Source: Rhipidocladum racemiflorum (taxonomy: Eukaryota; Streptophyta; Magnoliopsida; Poales; Poaceae). Taken from it: a stretch of DNA of 64,000 nucleotides. The stretch spans positions 6,324,001-6,388,000 of the forward strand of contig CM070581.1 of the NCBI GenBank assembly GCA_036346355.1, in the 5' to 3' direction. This document shows positions 33,095-44,681 of the stretch, one piece after another. Numbering within the stretch: the stretch's first letter is position 1; each line of letters starts with the position of its first letter. A program made the translations under genes and the position numbers. The notes under the pieces were generated by a model. The model ran no database searches. It was not told the DNA's origin and worked only from the letters and a program-made list of their open reading frames with translations.

Positions 33095-36000
33095 TCATGA
33101 CGCCTGTACCGGCGGCGCGGCTGCTATCTCTACCAGGGCTTTGTGCAGTGCCTGCGGCCTCGAGAAGAAAGGGGCGTGGTCCGACCCTTTCAACCGCAAA
33201 ACCTTCTCCGGCGGGCTGGACCCGCACATGCTCTGCTGAAGGGAAAGAGGTATCGCGTTGTCCTCCGTGGTCTCCACGTAGAACCGCCGCACGGATCCGT
33301 AGTTCTCCTCCGTTAGGGCGAGCTTCTCCAGCACCGGAGCAAAGGGGATCGGTCTCATGGACACCGAAGCCAAGGATACATCCTTCAAGGGCAAAATGCA
33401 GGGGGGGGGGTGAGAGCTCAATTTTGGAACTAGGATTCAGCGATATGATCGGAGATGGCTCCGCACAGCACATACCTTGGAAGGGCTTTGGTTGAATAAT
33501 AGATCTCTGAGCAATGCCTTGTCGATGTTGATAGTGGTGGGAGGCCGGTCCTTGCCGTTGGAGTATACAAATACCTGCGCCTTTTGGAGCGTACCGTTTG
33601 TATCCATCTGCAGTGTAGGGAGTAGGATTGCCAGACATCAGGGCAGAATCATTGAAAGATATCTAACTTGAATGCAAGGCAACATTTAGATTCTAAAGAT
33701 GATGTGATAAGAGTCATAGATCAACCTGTTGTTGAAACATTTCAAGAGCACTATGTCCATTTGTCAGCATTGCTGCACAAAGGAAAACAGCCTTGGCAAC
33801 TTTCGATGGAAGCATCTCCATTGCATGGGATATACAAGCACCACCAACATCATGTCCAACCAAAATCACCTGCGTGATAACAGAAACATCAAGATGTGTA
33901 TTGCTTGGGAGAAAGAAAGATGCTAGGCATAACAAGAATCTCATAGAACAGGGACCCTGATGCACCCTTGAACTCAACCGTAAAAATCTGTGGGAAAAGT
34001 TTCTATGATGCTTTGAATAATCAGTATCATCGCCACTGAGAACATTACAACAAATATGAAGCCGATGCATCAGTGGGCACACAAATCATTCCACCGATCA
34101 TAAAATGGCATATTCTTCATAAAAATTTTAGACTCGACTTTAGTGTCATGTCATGATCCGGTTACTTGAAGTCGTTTAAGTAACACTAAGGCATGCTCAG
34201 GCTTCAAAGTTCAAACCAAAATGATCAGACCAACTTAGGTGGTGCTTCAGGTTCTGAATCATGATCGTGGGGCTAATTCTGTCGCAGTATCAATTAGCAT
34301 GAATCTTATTATGATTGTGATCCCCAGAACAAGTTTACAGAATCTACCCCTTATAAATTGATTCCCAGAACACTGAAACATACAGTATCTTTGCTTATGA
34401 CTGCTGCGTTTACATAATGCTACAATGAATGTTTAGGAGTAATCTTAGGCTAACAGTGTCTATCTTAACATATTATCACCCCAAAAGTGCATAGTATCAG
34501 CCATGTCCATCAGACACTTAGATCAACACTCTGCTGCTCACAGTTTCTTGGCAGCTGTGCTAGCTAAGATTCAGAATATAGAGCATAAAAGGTTAGCAAA
34601 TACCATTTGTAACACCAGTATACCGCAACAGTCAATGGTAGCCTACTAAAACATTCCAAATGGAAGTAAACATTGCTAAATATTCCAAACATATTATCAT
34701 TAATTCATCAATATTATCAAAAGAGAGCAAACCTTTTCAGAATCACCTAGGCCCTTAAGGTAAGATGTAAGTGGCTCAGCATATTCTGAAAGACTGCTAA
34801 TATTGTTTGTATCATAAGAATGAATCCCGGAACCTGTTAAGTCGATAGCATTGACTTTGAACCCACTATCTTCAAGAAGTGCTATAGTCTTGTACCAACA
34901 CCAAGCACCAAAACCACCTCCATGAACAAGAACAATGATATTGGTTTCCAAATCTTTAGTATTCAAATCCTGTTTGAGAAGTAAACAGTTGGTTAATTTG
35001 ATAGTGGTTGTATGCATGCAATGAAGTTAGATAAGCATTACTCTACAATACAAACACAATCAAAATATCTGCATTACTTAACAACAATCCGTAGTAAATC
35101 TGAGAGATGTGCAGTTATGATAACCAGTTCGGATCGTTTGAAGTTCCCCAGGAGGCCCGGAATAACAGGAATCAACCAAACACTACAATTCAAGAGCAGA
35201 AGACGCTAGACAAAAATGTCATACAGGTACTTGTGCATGTTTTTTAGTTGCAACTGTGGAAATGATTGTTTGCTCGTGAGCACTAGAAAAGAATACCAAT
35301 CAACAGTCAAATGGCGTGCTAATTCAGCGTACCATCCTATGCATTCATCAACTGACCGGTGACATTGAAAATGTCAAACACGAACTTCCCAATCAACAGA
35401 GCCTTCCAGCTGGCTGGTATCTTCTTACTAGTCAACACTACTAGTGCCCAGTGCATAGTCAGATTGGCTTTGGAATTTTGCTTGCTTAGTGGTCAGCAAT
35501 GCCGGTATATAAGTCAATACAGCGTAGTAGCCACGCTAGCAGCCGTTTCCAGTAATGGTGAAGGCAAACCTGGATACAACAGAACCAGACAACACAAATG
35601 CATCGAGACTGAAACAATTGGTAGTAAAGATTTCAGGATCCCCCACCATTGCACAAGTTGAGAGCTCTCCCCTTGTCATTTTTTTTGCAGAAAAATGAAC
35701 ACATGACAATATGATTGCCCTATAAGCAACAACCAATCAATTCCAACTGCCCATATCCATGAAGGAGTTTCTGGACGGACCGATATATACTGCCAACCAC
35801 CATTCATCACCCATTCGACTCCTACTTGCTCTAAACTTTTACCAAATCAATGCTCGGTCGTTGTCCAACACCCATTTGTTTACACGTATCAAGAGATTTC
35901 ATAAGGTCCAAATGATTCTTCGAGGTCCTTAGTCTAGATAGAAAATTAGAAATGTGCTTCCCCAATGGAACAGGAGAACCATCAGAGACGGGAACAGAAC

Positions 36001-36100
36001 TACACAGAGAGCTCTCTTGCTCCACATGTACGTAGCACTGCAGCACAGGAAATACGCAATTTCCTGAGGGAACTGCACCAACAAGGATAAGAACCCATCA

Positions 36101-36131
<31 letters not shown>

Positions 36132-37087
36132 CACTTTCTTAGCTCCAACCGAGCCAATGGAACTAAATTCGCATCAAAGAAAGGTACTTATCGAATGGAT
36201 TACATTCTGCAGTCATGGAGGTAAGGTAGGAAGCACTGGCCCCGGATTGCAGGCTTTCAAGTCTGAACAACAGTACTGCTTATGGCTTGCGGGAGCCACA
36301 ATTTATGGTCCCACCAGCCAGTGTCACAAATGGATCAAAGATTCAGAGAAGCACCACGAAATGGAACTGCTACTAACATACTACTAGTACTCTCGCACAA
36401 GCCAATCGTAGTAGACGCAAAGGCGCGACGAATTCGACATAGGTAAAAACAAATTAGAGGGATTCGTCCAGGAAGCAACAAATCCGACAAATGAGAAGCG
36501 AAGAACAATCCAAAGATCGCACCTTTCTGCAACTCGAAAAAGAATCGAAATTTCACCACCCCCCCACCCAAAAAAAATTTTGCTGGGGGGGGGGGGGGGG
36601 CGGCGCAAGGCGAGAACCGATCAACCCCACCGAAAATCCCGAAGACAAGACGGAAAGTCAACAGAGAACAGCGCTAGAATTCCACGCGGCGGCACGCACA
36701 CCAATTAAGCAATGCAGCCGGTAGAAGCAAACGAGGAAGGGAGGGAAGAGGCGGCCTCGATACCTTGGGGAGGAGCTGCTGCAGCTGGAGCTCGGGGTCG
36801 GCAAGCGAGCGCGGGCGCGTGCTGGAGCTCCTCGGCAGCGGCGGCCCCTGCTGCTGCCTCTTCGCGGCGTACCGCACCGACGCCGACCGCTCGAAAGCGC
36901 CGCCACTGTGCCGCTGCCCCAGCACGAGCGCCGCCGCGGCGGCCAGCGCCTGCTCGTCGATGGCCGCGGCCTTGACGGCCTCGCGCCCGCCGCCGCGGCG
37001 GGAGGACGTGGAAGAGCGCCGCTTCGCCGCCGCCGGCGGCGAGGCCGAGGTGGGCGGGTCAGAGACGCAGGAGAGCAACGAGCCCAT
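33095..37087 (-). CDS. Methylesterase-like alpha/beta-hydrolase (MES11-like), five exons, 374 residues
   Basis: Coding sequence: complement(33095..33382, 33476..33607, 33726..33869, 34733..34969, 36764..37087). All junctions are GT-AG and phase 0. The product is a member of the plant methylesterase family (alpha/beta-hydrolases acting on methyl esters such as methyl-IAA, methyl-jasmonate or methyl-salicylate). Residues 1-108 are a basic, Ser/Ala-rich extension starting MGSLLSC, which fits N-myristoylation with a neighbouring Cys, or a plastid transit peptide as proposed for Arabidopsis MES11. The hydrolase core has the oxyanion motif HGGGFGAWCWYKT (His124). The nucleophile elbow reads VGHDVGGA with Asp194 where most family members have Ser. 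The other triad positions are probably Asp320 (TEDNAIP) and His348 (GSDHAPFF). An Asp at the elbow is characteristic of the MES11-like clade as I recall it, so it need not mean decay, but activity is uncertain. No stop or frameshift is seen. Confidence 0.9.
33401..33410 (+). repeat. Homopolymer of ten G in intron 4 of the methylesterase gene
   Basis: On the gene's strand this is C10, lying 18 bases before the exon-5 acceptor and forming most of the pyrimidine tract. Length variation here could alter splicing, or the run could be a sequencing artefact. Confidence 0.7.
34970..36763 (-). other. Intron 1 of the methylesterase gene, with two simple repeats
   Basis: The 1.8-kb intron runs from AAG|GTATCG to CTCAAACAG. 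It holds a (GA)n microsatellite at 36101-36129 and a run of 16 G at 36585-36600, with a C-rich stretch at 36557-36569 nearby. No transposon termini were found inside. The frames on the plus strand within it are not considered coding. Confidence 0.7.
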
Positions 37088-37551
37088 CCGGCCGGGCCTG
37101 GGCCTGGGCCGATTCGGGCTTTCCTTGCGTTTGCTCGGGTTCCGGAGTCGGAGTAGAAGGGGAAAGGAGCAAACAGCAGGGGCGCGGCAGAAATGGCAGG
37201 AAAAGCTTACGAAAATTTATACTTCTGGCAATGCCGCATTTACAGAAAAGGACTCCTATTCCGACGAATTTGGCTTTGGAGCGGTTGCCTCTTGGGCATA
37301 GTGCTACACTTGTACCTGATTTGACAAGACTTTGGGCTGTGAAAATGTAGCATGTTAGGTCAACAACATCACTCAAAAGCACCCTAAACAAAGACCCTGG
37401 TAAACAAATTTTTACGGTTACAAAGCTCTGGTAATTCCTCGAGGGTACCAACCCGAAGCTCATGAATTTCGTCGAATATTTGTAGGAAGGAGTACAACTC
37501 TTTTCAAAATTTCTAGCTACCTTACTCTATTCCAAACGTCCTAAATAGATA
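37088..37551 (-). promoter_or_regulatory. Probable promoter and 5' leader of the methylesterase gene
   Basis: Upstream of the ATG on the minus strand is a C/T-rich leader (CCTTTCCCCTTCTACTCCGA) and GGCCCAGGCCCAGGCCCGG. GGCCCA-type sites are frequent in plant housekeeping promoters. No TATA box is evident within 200 bases, so a TATA-less promoter is likely. A MITE bounds the region at 37552. Confidence 0.35.
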
Positions 37552-37811
37552 GGGGCTGTTTGGTTTGTATCCATTTGTTGCCAATGCTTGCCATGCCAAA
37601 TTTTGGTAGTGTTGACCAAATTTGGCAAGCATTTGGTTTGCAACCAAATTTTGGCTAGATTCTTTTCTCCATTGGCTAGCCAAATTTTCCTAGTTCATTT
37701 TCTAGCCAAAAGTTGGCCAAACTTTGGCCACCAATTTGGGCACCAAAATTTGGCTAGCCAAATTTTGGCATGACATGGCTTGGCAAATTTGGCCTCAAAC
37801 CAAACAGCCCC
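37552..37811. mobile_element. MITE with GGGGCTGTTTGGTTTG termini
   Basis: Perfect 16-base inverted termini GGGGCTGTTTGGTTTG / CAAACCAAACAGCCCC, flanked by ATA on both sides (37549-37551 and 37812-37814). The 260-bp interior is made of many CCAAATTTTGGC / GCTAGCCAAATTTTGG palindromes and could fold into several hairpins. A Harbinger-type assignment is likely from the 3-bp duplication but not proven. A (GA)n run follows at 37821-37841. Confidence 0.8.
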
Positions 37812-37977
37812 ATATTCTCAGGAGAGAGAGAGAGAGAGAGATGGCCTATGTCACCTACGTGACTAGGTCTGCCAAAGTTCCTGATTCGATATGGACAGGG
37901 AAAATGGAAGTCTCAATGCCGGTCCTTTCTTTTCCCTCTGTGGTGTGCTGTTGATGGATCAAACTCCCAAGATATCA

Positions 37978-38464
37978 CTGTAGTAGACTTTTTTTTTACA
38001 AATGTAACTCAGATAAAATAATTTGCAAAAGTAGCTCTCAGATCCACTCCCATCGCGCTCAAATATCACGGAAGAACCTCCAGCGCTTAGGTGGCGCGTG
38101 GGCGGGCGCACTTGTGGCACAGCCGAGTGAGCTGGGCAATGGGCGGTCACGGCCATGTAGCCGTACGCACGCGTGTGCGTTGGCGACCGAGCTAGCGATA
38201 GCGAAGGCGGCCCGTTGAGTATCAGCTCCTGCCTCCGTCACATGTCGCCTACAACTCGGCTTGCCATCCGCCCGCTGCCCAGCTCGCCCACCCGCGCTGT
38301 CCTGCCGCGTCACTCAAGCGCTGGAGGTCAGTTTCACGCTCGGGTACCGCGGAATCTTCCGCATTATTCAAACGCAATAGGAATCGATTCGAGAGCTATT
38401 TTTATAAATTATTTAGACAAACTACTTTTGTTAAAAAAACAAACAAACAAAGAGACTACTACAT
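37978..38464. mobile_element. Mutator-like element with long terminal inverted repeats and GC-rich core
   Basis: The left arm from TGTAGTAGAC through AAAAGTAGCTCTCAGATCC to CCTCCAGCGCTTA pairs with the right arm (reverse complement TGTAGTAGTC, AAAAATAGCTCTCGAATCG, CCTCCAGCGCTTG). The arms are over 100 bases with gaps. Between them lies a GC-rich core of about 230 bases. Long TIRs around a GC-rich core recall Pack-MULEs, but no 9-bp duplication is visible and the core shows no recognisable protein. Confidence 0.55.
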
Positions 38465-38518
38465 TTGTCTCTTCTTAAACTCCAGGCATTAAAGTCGACT
38501 GCCAAACGAAACGATTAA

Positions 38519-38750
38519 GGGTGCGTTTGGTTGATGGTATAGGGTTGAATGCGATGGGATGGTCCTGTACCATTTGATTATATTATTTTAGGTAAATAGA
38601 ATGGTTCAGCATCTATAGGGAATATTCCTGAAATTTGTATCGCTTGATCTAGGATGGGATGTTCCATTCAATCAACTAAACACATGAATAACTTTTTTTC
38701 TTAAACCATATCATACATGTACCACTTAGTAAAAACAACCAAACACACTC
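38519..38750. mobile_element. MITE copy 3 of the 'gtgcgtttggtt' family
   Basis: It starts GGGTGCGTTTGGTTGATGG and ends AACCAAACACACTC, with the interior of 13422-13656 and 13741-13968 in reverse orientation (for example CATACATGTACCACTTAGTA). The left flank is TAA and the right flank GTA, so a 3-bp target duplication is unclear. Confidence 0.72.
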
Positions 38751-38910
38751 GTAGTAAATAATATTGGCCAATTCCTCTTCAAGGAAAGAAAGAAAGAAAG
38801 AAAGATATCTTGTCCGTTCCTCAAAAATATGCCAAATGGCATTGACGCACGGACGCACACCCGAGACGCGAGCCATGGCAACCTGCCAACGACCTAAGAG
38901 CGCCCTCGAG

Positions 38911-39466
38911 CAAGGTTTCAAATATGGCTAAAAAAACTATTTTTTGATCGTATCGAGCCGGCTCGATAAACCGAGTCGATCTATAAACCGATTAAATTTA
39001 AATTTAAATTTTTTAAAAAAGTTTAGAAAATTTTATGCGTTGTAAATCGAAAAAAAAAACAGTGGAAAGCGATTTTTGAATTATTTCATTTAGTTTATCG
39101 ATTTTTTTGTAAATAGTTGAAAATCGATCAATTTTCGAATTATTCGCCGATGTTTGACCGGTGAGTTCGAAAGTTTGACTTTGTACTTGTTCGATTTCTA
39201 TCGATTACCATCGGGAAATAATTTTCGCGCTCGATTCGATAATATAAACCATACTCAACGCATCTCACCAAGAACAACGACTCCAGATGTCAGTGACGTG
39301 GGACGAACCAAAATCTTGGTTCGGTGTTTGGCCAAATGAAAATTATTTACACACATAGTGCCACCGTTGCGCGAGTTCGCTCGAACAGGAGAGAAGGAAC
39401 GATTTTTTTTTAATCCGACCATGGGTCCTAGGTATTGCACGATTTTCGTTGATTTTGTTAACCCTG
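38911..39466. mobile_element. hAT-type MITE, 'caaggtttcaaat' termini
   Basis: Left end CAAGGTTTCAAATATGG and right end (reverse complement CAGGGTTAACAAAATC) with an interior of CGATTTT/AAAATCG motifs, as in the other hAT MITEs of the window. 556 bp. The flanking octamers CCCTCGAG and GTCCCAGC do not match, so the duplication has decayed or the copy is rearranged. Confidence 0.6.
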
Positions 39467-40043
39467 GTCCCAGCTATGGGTCGAAACATTGAGAGAAAAA
39501 AAATGCAAAGTCATCTACTCGCCGGCTGCTATGTGGGCTCTCGAGCCGGATCAATGCTGTGCATGCCCTAAGCACTACGGATCGAATAAGTAAGTTAAGC
39601 AGCCGGTTGTGGAGTCGAATTCAAGGCCTGCGCTGCGCGCCCGAGTCATTCAGGAAACATTCCGAGTTAATCTGCTCGCGCCGCGTACGGCGTACTTGGT
39701 TACGCAGTAACGTGTAATCGTGGATGCCCCGCACGAGAACGGCAGAAAACGTGCTTGACCAACGAGCGGCCTGATCCCGTGATCCGCGCAGCAAGCACGC
39801 ACGAACGAGTACACAACTCGTACTACCGATTTGCGATTGCCCGCTGAGGCTTACCATACATGGATAGCGTAAGAATTCAGCGTTGCTGGATTCCAAAGAT
39901 AAACTAGTTGCTAATGTTTTACGTGACAAAAGAAAAGGCGGATACAAACTCGGTTCGAGCCCAGTCTAGCGTACATTTTTTTTCCCGTAGGCCAAAGACT
40001 GCAGGAGTGGTCCACAGTGAAAGGATAGTTAGTGAAAGGATAG
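39467..40043. other. Intergenic stretch; nothing recognised
   Basis: Mixed sequence with several GCGC-rich parts. The minus-strand frame of 108 codons at 39621-39947 has no identifiable motif. Confidence 0.45.
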
Positions 40044-40046
40044 TTA

Positions 40047-40314
40047 GACCATCTTCAACCGTGTCCCTTCCCCTCCCATTTTCTCTCCACGAAGGGATTT
40101 TCATTCCCTTCAGCGCTCCAACAGATTCACTTCAGCATTCACTTCGTGAAAAGATTCTCTCTCCCATTCCTTCTAGCAAGGGATTCTCTCTCCTTTCTCA
40201 ATACAATGCTCTTTAAAGGGAATCTGTTGGAGATGAGGGGAAATAAAGGAAATGGGAATGAGTAAAGGGAACAGGGAAGTGAATGAAATGAAGGGAATAT
40301 GGTTGGAGATGGTC
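40047..40314. mobile_element. Tourist-type MITE with TTA target duplication
   Basis: Termini GACCATCTTCAACC / GGTTGGAGATGGTC, flanked by TTA at 40044-40046 and 40315-40317. 268 bp. The interior is rich in GGGAATG/CATTCCC repeats. It sits directly at the 3' edge of the LINE remnant. Confidence 0.88.
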
Positions 40315-40317
40315 TTA

Positions 40318-42755
40318 CAGAGTCGAAGCCAAAGCAACCAAAAAAGCAAAAAGAATAAAACAAAATAAAGATTAGTTAGCTTCCAAAGCACAAAACCACT
40401 CGGTGATAACACCACTGAAGGCTTCGCTGGCCCGAAGAAGATTTCAATCGAAGCGAATCTTAGAAGAAATTGCAATCGAAGACAAATCCCTGGAGTTGAA
40501 GATCTTATCGTTTTGGCGTAGCCACATATGCCAACACACAAGCGAGAAGTGCTCATTGTAGAAAGGCCGCGTAGCAGGATTGGCTCGAGGGAAAGCATGA
40601 AGAATTAAAGGTCAATCCTGTGACACCATCGGGATGAAAAGATTGAGATTCGATCAAACCTCCTCGGATGCCGAATATTGTATGAAAGGGTGAAGCAACG
40701 TTTCATCTATGTTTGAGATACAAAGAGAACAAGCCGGACTCCCATTCCAAATACCTTTACGATGAAGGAGACTTTTAGAATTAAGCCGATCAAGCAAGGT
40801 TAACTAGAGGAAGAGCTTATGCTTGAATTGACTTTTACTCTTACAAACAAGGTGGTAACCAGCAAAAAGAGTGAAACTCAAAGAAGACATGCAATACCTA
40901 TAGGACCGGCTATATGATAATTTGTTAGGCTGCCACGAATAACTACAACTGTCAGGCTCATCGTCGGCCAGGTGAAAGTCTTCAAGGATCTCGGTGAAGC
41001 TCTCCATTTGTGCCACTCCAGCCTCACTCCAAATAGTGGAAGTGAACCTGGAGGAGGCATTCGATTCCAGCAAGCAGTGAATAGAGACTCGACTTCGACG
41101 ACAAGCTGAGTAAAGCTCATGCAACTGTTCGCCCAGGTGCTCACCAAGCCAATTATCCTCCCAAAATTGAATTACCTTGCCATCACCAACAGCACAGGAA
41201 CATATAGATAGATACCTTGACATGAGCTTCAAGATATCCTTCCACCAAAAACCTCCTTTGGGGAGTGCATTTTGCGCCGCAGGGGGGGGGGGAGGGAGGG
41301 AGGACGAGAATAGAGTACTTGCCAAGCCATTGCACCCAATGAGGAGAGACTTTATGAAAGAGCTTGTGAAGGAACTTGAGCAACAACCCCTCATTCTGAA
41401 TAGACAAGTTAATAATGCCCAAACCGCCTTGCTTCTTCGTCTTACAAATATTTTTCCATGCTACGAGGTTATCACTGGCTTTGTAAGTGCTACTCCAATG
41501 CCACAAGAAATTGCGTCTCAACTTGTCAATTTCCCTAATCGCACTTGCCAAGAGTTTCAGAAAGCAAAAAATGAAGGTTGGGATGACAAAAAAGACATCA
41601 TTAACAAGAATAAGTCGACCACCCAAACTCAAATAGCGAGCTTGTCAACCCGCCAACCGCTTGTCTATGCGTGCAAGGAGATGTGCATAATCTTCCCGAT
41701 ATGGCCACTTCAAATACAAGAGAAGTCCCACGTACTGAATTGAAAAGGATCCAACTTCACAACCAAGAATTACCGACATATGTGAAGTCAATTCAGTGGA
41801 GGCAGAAATCGACACAATGATGGACTTGCTATAATTCACTTGGAGCCCCGTGAACTCACCATAAGAATGCAACATGACTTTCAAGAAAACTACACTGAAT
41901 TGCGATGCTTTGATCAATATAATTGTATCATACGTGTATTGAAATACTGGGAAGGTAAGCCCTGAAGGCATCGGCAAAGGTGGATGCAGTAGGGCCTTTG
42001 AATGAGCATCATTCACAAAAGTATTGTAGAATGTCAGCAATAGTAGCATAGAGAAGGGGTGAGAGAGGATCCCCTTGGCGCACTCCCCTCTTGCATGTGA
42101 TATGACTTCCTGGGACACCCTTAAGAAGGACCGAAGCACTAGCTAAAAAATAATAGATCTCACCCAAGCAATCCATTTATCAGCAAAACCTTTTCTTCGG
42201 AAAACCTCCAGAATAGCAACATGGGATATAACATCAAAAGCTTTAGAGAAATCCAGCTTAATGAGAATGGCATCAAAAGAATGGGTGATATAATGAGATA
42301 ACAGTTGAGTGACTATCGCTACACAATCATGAATCGTTCGCTCTTTGATAAAACCAAACTAGTTAGCATGAATAAAAGAACGAATACATGGTTGTAATCG
42401 GTTAGCCATAATTTTGGCGAGCAGCTTCAAAGAACCATTAAGGAGAGAAATAGGCCTATAATCATTCACTACCACGGCTTGTTGATTTTTTGGGATGAGG
42501 CTAACATAGGCAAGATTCAATCTTTGAACATCCAAAGAGCCATTAGAGAAATTATCGCAAAGAGTATAATAATCCACTTTGATAATATCCCAACAAGATT
42601 TCAAGAAGTCATTATTAAAACCATCGGGGCCAGGAGATTTACCAGAATCTAACTCCTTGGTCACTACATCAACTTTCGAGCAAGCAAAGTCCACCTCGAA
42701 TGAGTTAAGAGGTGTCGGGCTCACCCAGATATACAAAGGAAGGTTTGGTTGTGTT
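40318..42755 (-). pseudogene. Decayed non-LTR retrotransposon (LINE, L1-like), 5'-truncated
   Basis: Coding fragments in several frames on the minus strand give, in order, the RT start (SGKSPGPDGFNNDFLKSCWD, VSLIPKNQQAVVVNDYRPIS) at 42736-42360, more RT at 42139-41645, the MSLGGRLILVNDVFFVIPTF...WKNICKTKKQGGLGIINLS block at 41632-41183, and a zinc-binding RVT-type C-terminus at 41394-40320. The order and motifs are those of plant L1-type ORF2. The endonuclease domain is absent: the element is cut on its 5' side by the hAT-like element at 42756. Stops and frameshifts are numerous. A poly-A tail is not visible at the left edge, where a Tourist MITE adjoins. A G-run at 41282-41292 lies in the middle. 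Confidence 0.85.
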
Positions 42756-43313
42756 CAGTGGCGTATCTAGGATTTTGAGTATGGGTGGTCCAACTTGGCA
42801 TAAATTTTTTAAATACCGTGCAAGTATAGACTGTAGTCAGCAGTCGGTGCACTGCACATAATTTGCGAAGCACAATTAAAACTCAGTTTCTGAACTCTGA
42901 AATTAGAGTACTTGCCCTTCATAAAGAGCTAGAAAAATTACTAGTTAAGAGTAGCAAAAACAGAAGCTACACGCCTAATTTTTCTCATGACAAAAGATAC
43001 TCAAAGCAATCGATTAATTAATAGATGCATACTGCTGCAAACAAAAAAATGGCTTAATGCCAATAGTAAGCAACATAGCTGCTACTTCAAAAGATTAATA
43101 GAACAGCAGCCCAATCGATAGATAATCTAACATTCTGACCAACTAGCAATTTATGAACTAGTATAAGAACGATAACATCTAACACATGCAGGTCACGAAC
43201 GGCAGCAGAACTACTGAACTATTTTATACTAGTTTAGGTGTCACTAGGCCTTAGGCTGAGGATTCTTTGGGTGGACCGTGGCCCACCGGGACCACCCTCT
43301 GGATACGCCCCTG
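42756..43313. mobile_element. hAT-type non-autonomous element, 'cagtggcgtatc' termini
   Basis: Left terminus CAGTGGCGTATCTAGG and right terminus (reverse complement CAGGGGCGTATCCAGAGG) are good inverted repeats of a known hAT style. 558 bp, no coding. The flanks GTTGTGTT and CAATTAAA do not match, so either the duplication has decayed or the locus was rearranged when the LINE was truncated. Confidence 0.65.
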
Positions 43314-44445
43314 CAATTAAATGGGGTATCCAAATCATTTTCTCTCATATCTTTCCTAATTTACTTAACCTTAATCATTGTGAAAAAAAGAATCAAAATG
43401 TACTTTATATTTCTCAAGTAAGGAAGTATCTCCTTAGAGGATTAACTATTTTAGGAGTTATGAGGCCAATTCTACTTTATGTATATGCTCGCATTTGGAT
43501 TAGCCACCGTGGAGAAATAGGGATGATGGGAGTAGTTTTCCCGCGATCGGAACCTTGATTTGAAAAGAAGAGATGTGTTAATATACATACGCGAAGATGC
43601 CTATATATGATAATGCGACCTGATGCCAAGTGTTTTCATGGCATGCATCATAGACTAAGGTATCTGTGGTGTGGAGTGTCGCCAAATGATGGTTGTTGGC
43701 CTTCTAATTAGAAATACGGGCACATGATTGGTTCACATGTGACGACACTTATAAACGGTTTTGGGAAGGATTTTTATAAATTTGGAGCTTAAGCACTCCA
43801 AGCTACATGTTCGTACTTCGTAGCAATGGAAATTTGGGTGGTCCAAAGATAGAGATGCTTTTATGCTTCTATGCTTTTTCTTTTTATAAAGCTCGTATGA
43901 CCAAATCTTCGATAGAGAAAATTAAGATTTGCAACTTGGCTCTCTCCAAGGATGGCCTGGAAAACGGCCTGTTTGGATATTTGGAGGTCTATTTAGGCCT
44001 GTAGCCATCCCAAGGGGGTGTGCTATGTGCGCCTCTATTAAAGAGGCTGGAGTGGTTCATCCCTATATAGAGAGGCTGTTCTCCCGTGTGCTATATGCGA
44101 AGGAGAAGTTTGTCTGATGGTTGATATACAGGCAAGGAATTCAGGCTATGGTTGGGGAATCAATTCAATATAAAGGCACAAATCAATTGCAAGCCGCACG
44201 GTTCAAGGCTTGTACAGGCCTGATTTTTCAGGCCATCCTTGGGCTCCCAATTAGCTCCACTAATTCTGTGAATTCCACGCATAAAGTTCTTCTTAAATGC
44301 CATTCAGTCACCAGTCACCACATACTGGCAGACCACTCGCTGCATAATTAATTTTTTCTTTGTTTTCTGAAAACCCACTTGATTCACAATAGGCAGCTTT
44401 TGTTTACATCTAATTTCAAGGACAATAACAAAGCCTACTAGTTAC
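43314..44445. other. Intergenic stretch; nothing firmly recognised
   Basis: About 1.1 kb of mixed sequence. Around 43968-44030 there is a GGCCTGTTTGGATATTTGG / TAGGCCTG scrap that may be a MITE end. The plus-strand frames have no motifs. Confidence 0.45.
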
Positions 44446-44448
44446 TTA

Positions 44449-44678
44449 GGGTCTATTTATTTTTGCTTTTGATTCTCGATTCTGACCCCAAAAACTAAAT
44501 AAAAAACAAAGAACATAATTCTAAAGTTCGATTCTCACAATCCAGCCCATCCATATACACTAGATTCCACAGTGTATTCATATGTGCTTTTGGATTCGAG
44601 CTTTTAGAGAATCAGCTTCTTAATAATCACAATCCAGTATCCGCTTTTAGAGAATCCAAAGCAAAAGCAATCATGCCC
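44449..44678. mobile_element. Tourist-type MITE with TTA target duplication
   Basis: The termini GGGTCTATTTATTTTTGC and, from the right, GGGCATGATTGCTTTTGC are diverged inverted repeats flanked by TTA at 44446-44448 and 44679-44681. The interior has repeated GAATC/GATTC motifs. 230 bp, non-coding. Confidence 0.75.
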
Positions 44679-44681
44679 TTA

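Noticed and set aside
36712..37301. Long plus-strand GC-rich frames (up to 178 codons)
   Set aside because: They are antisense shadows of methylesterase exon 1 and its leader.
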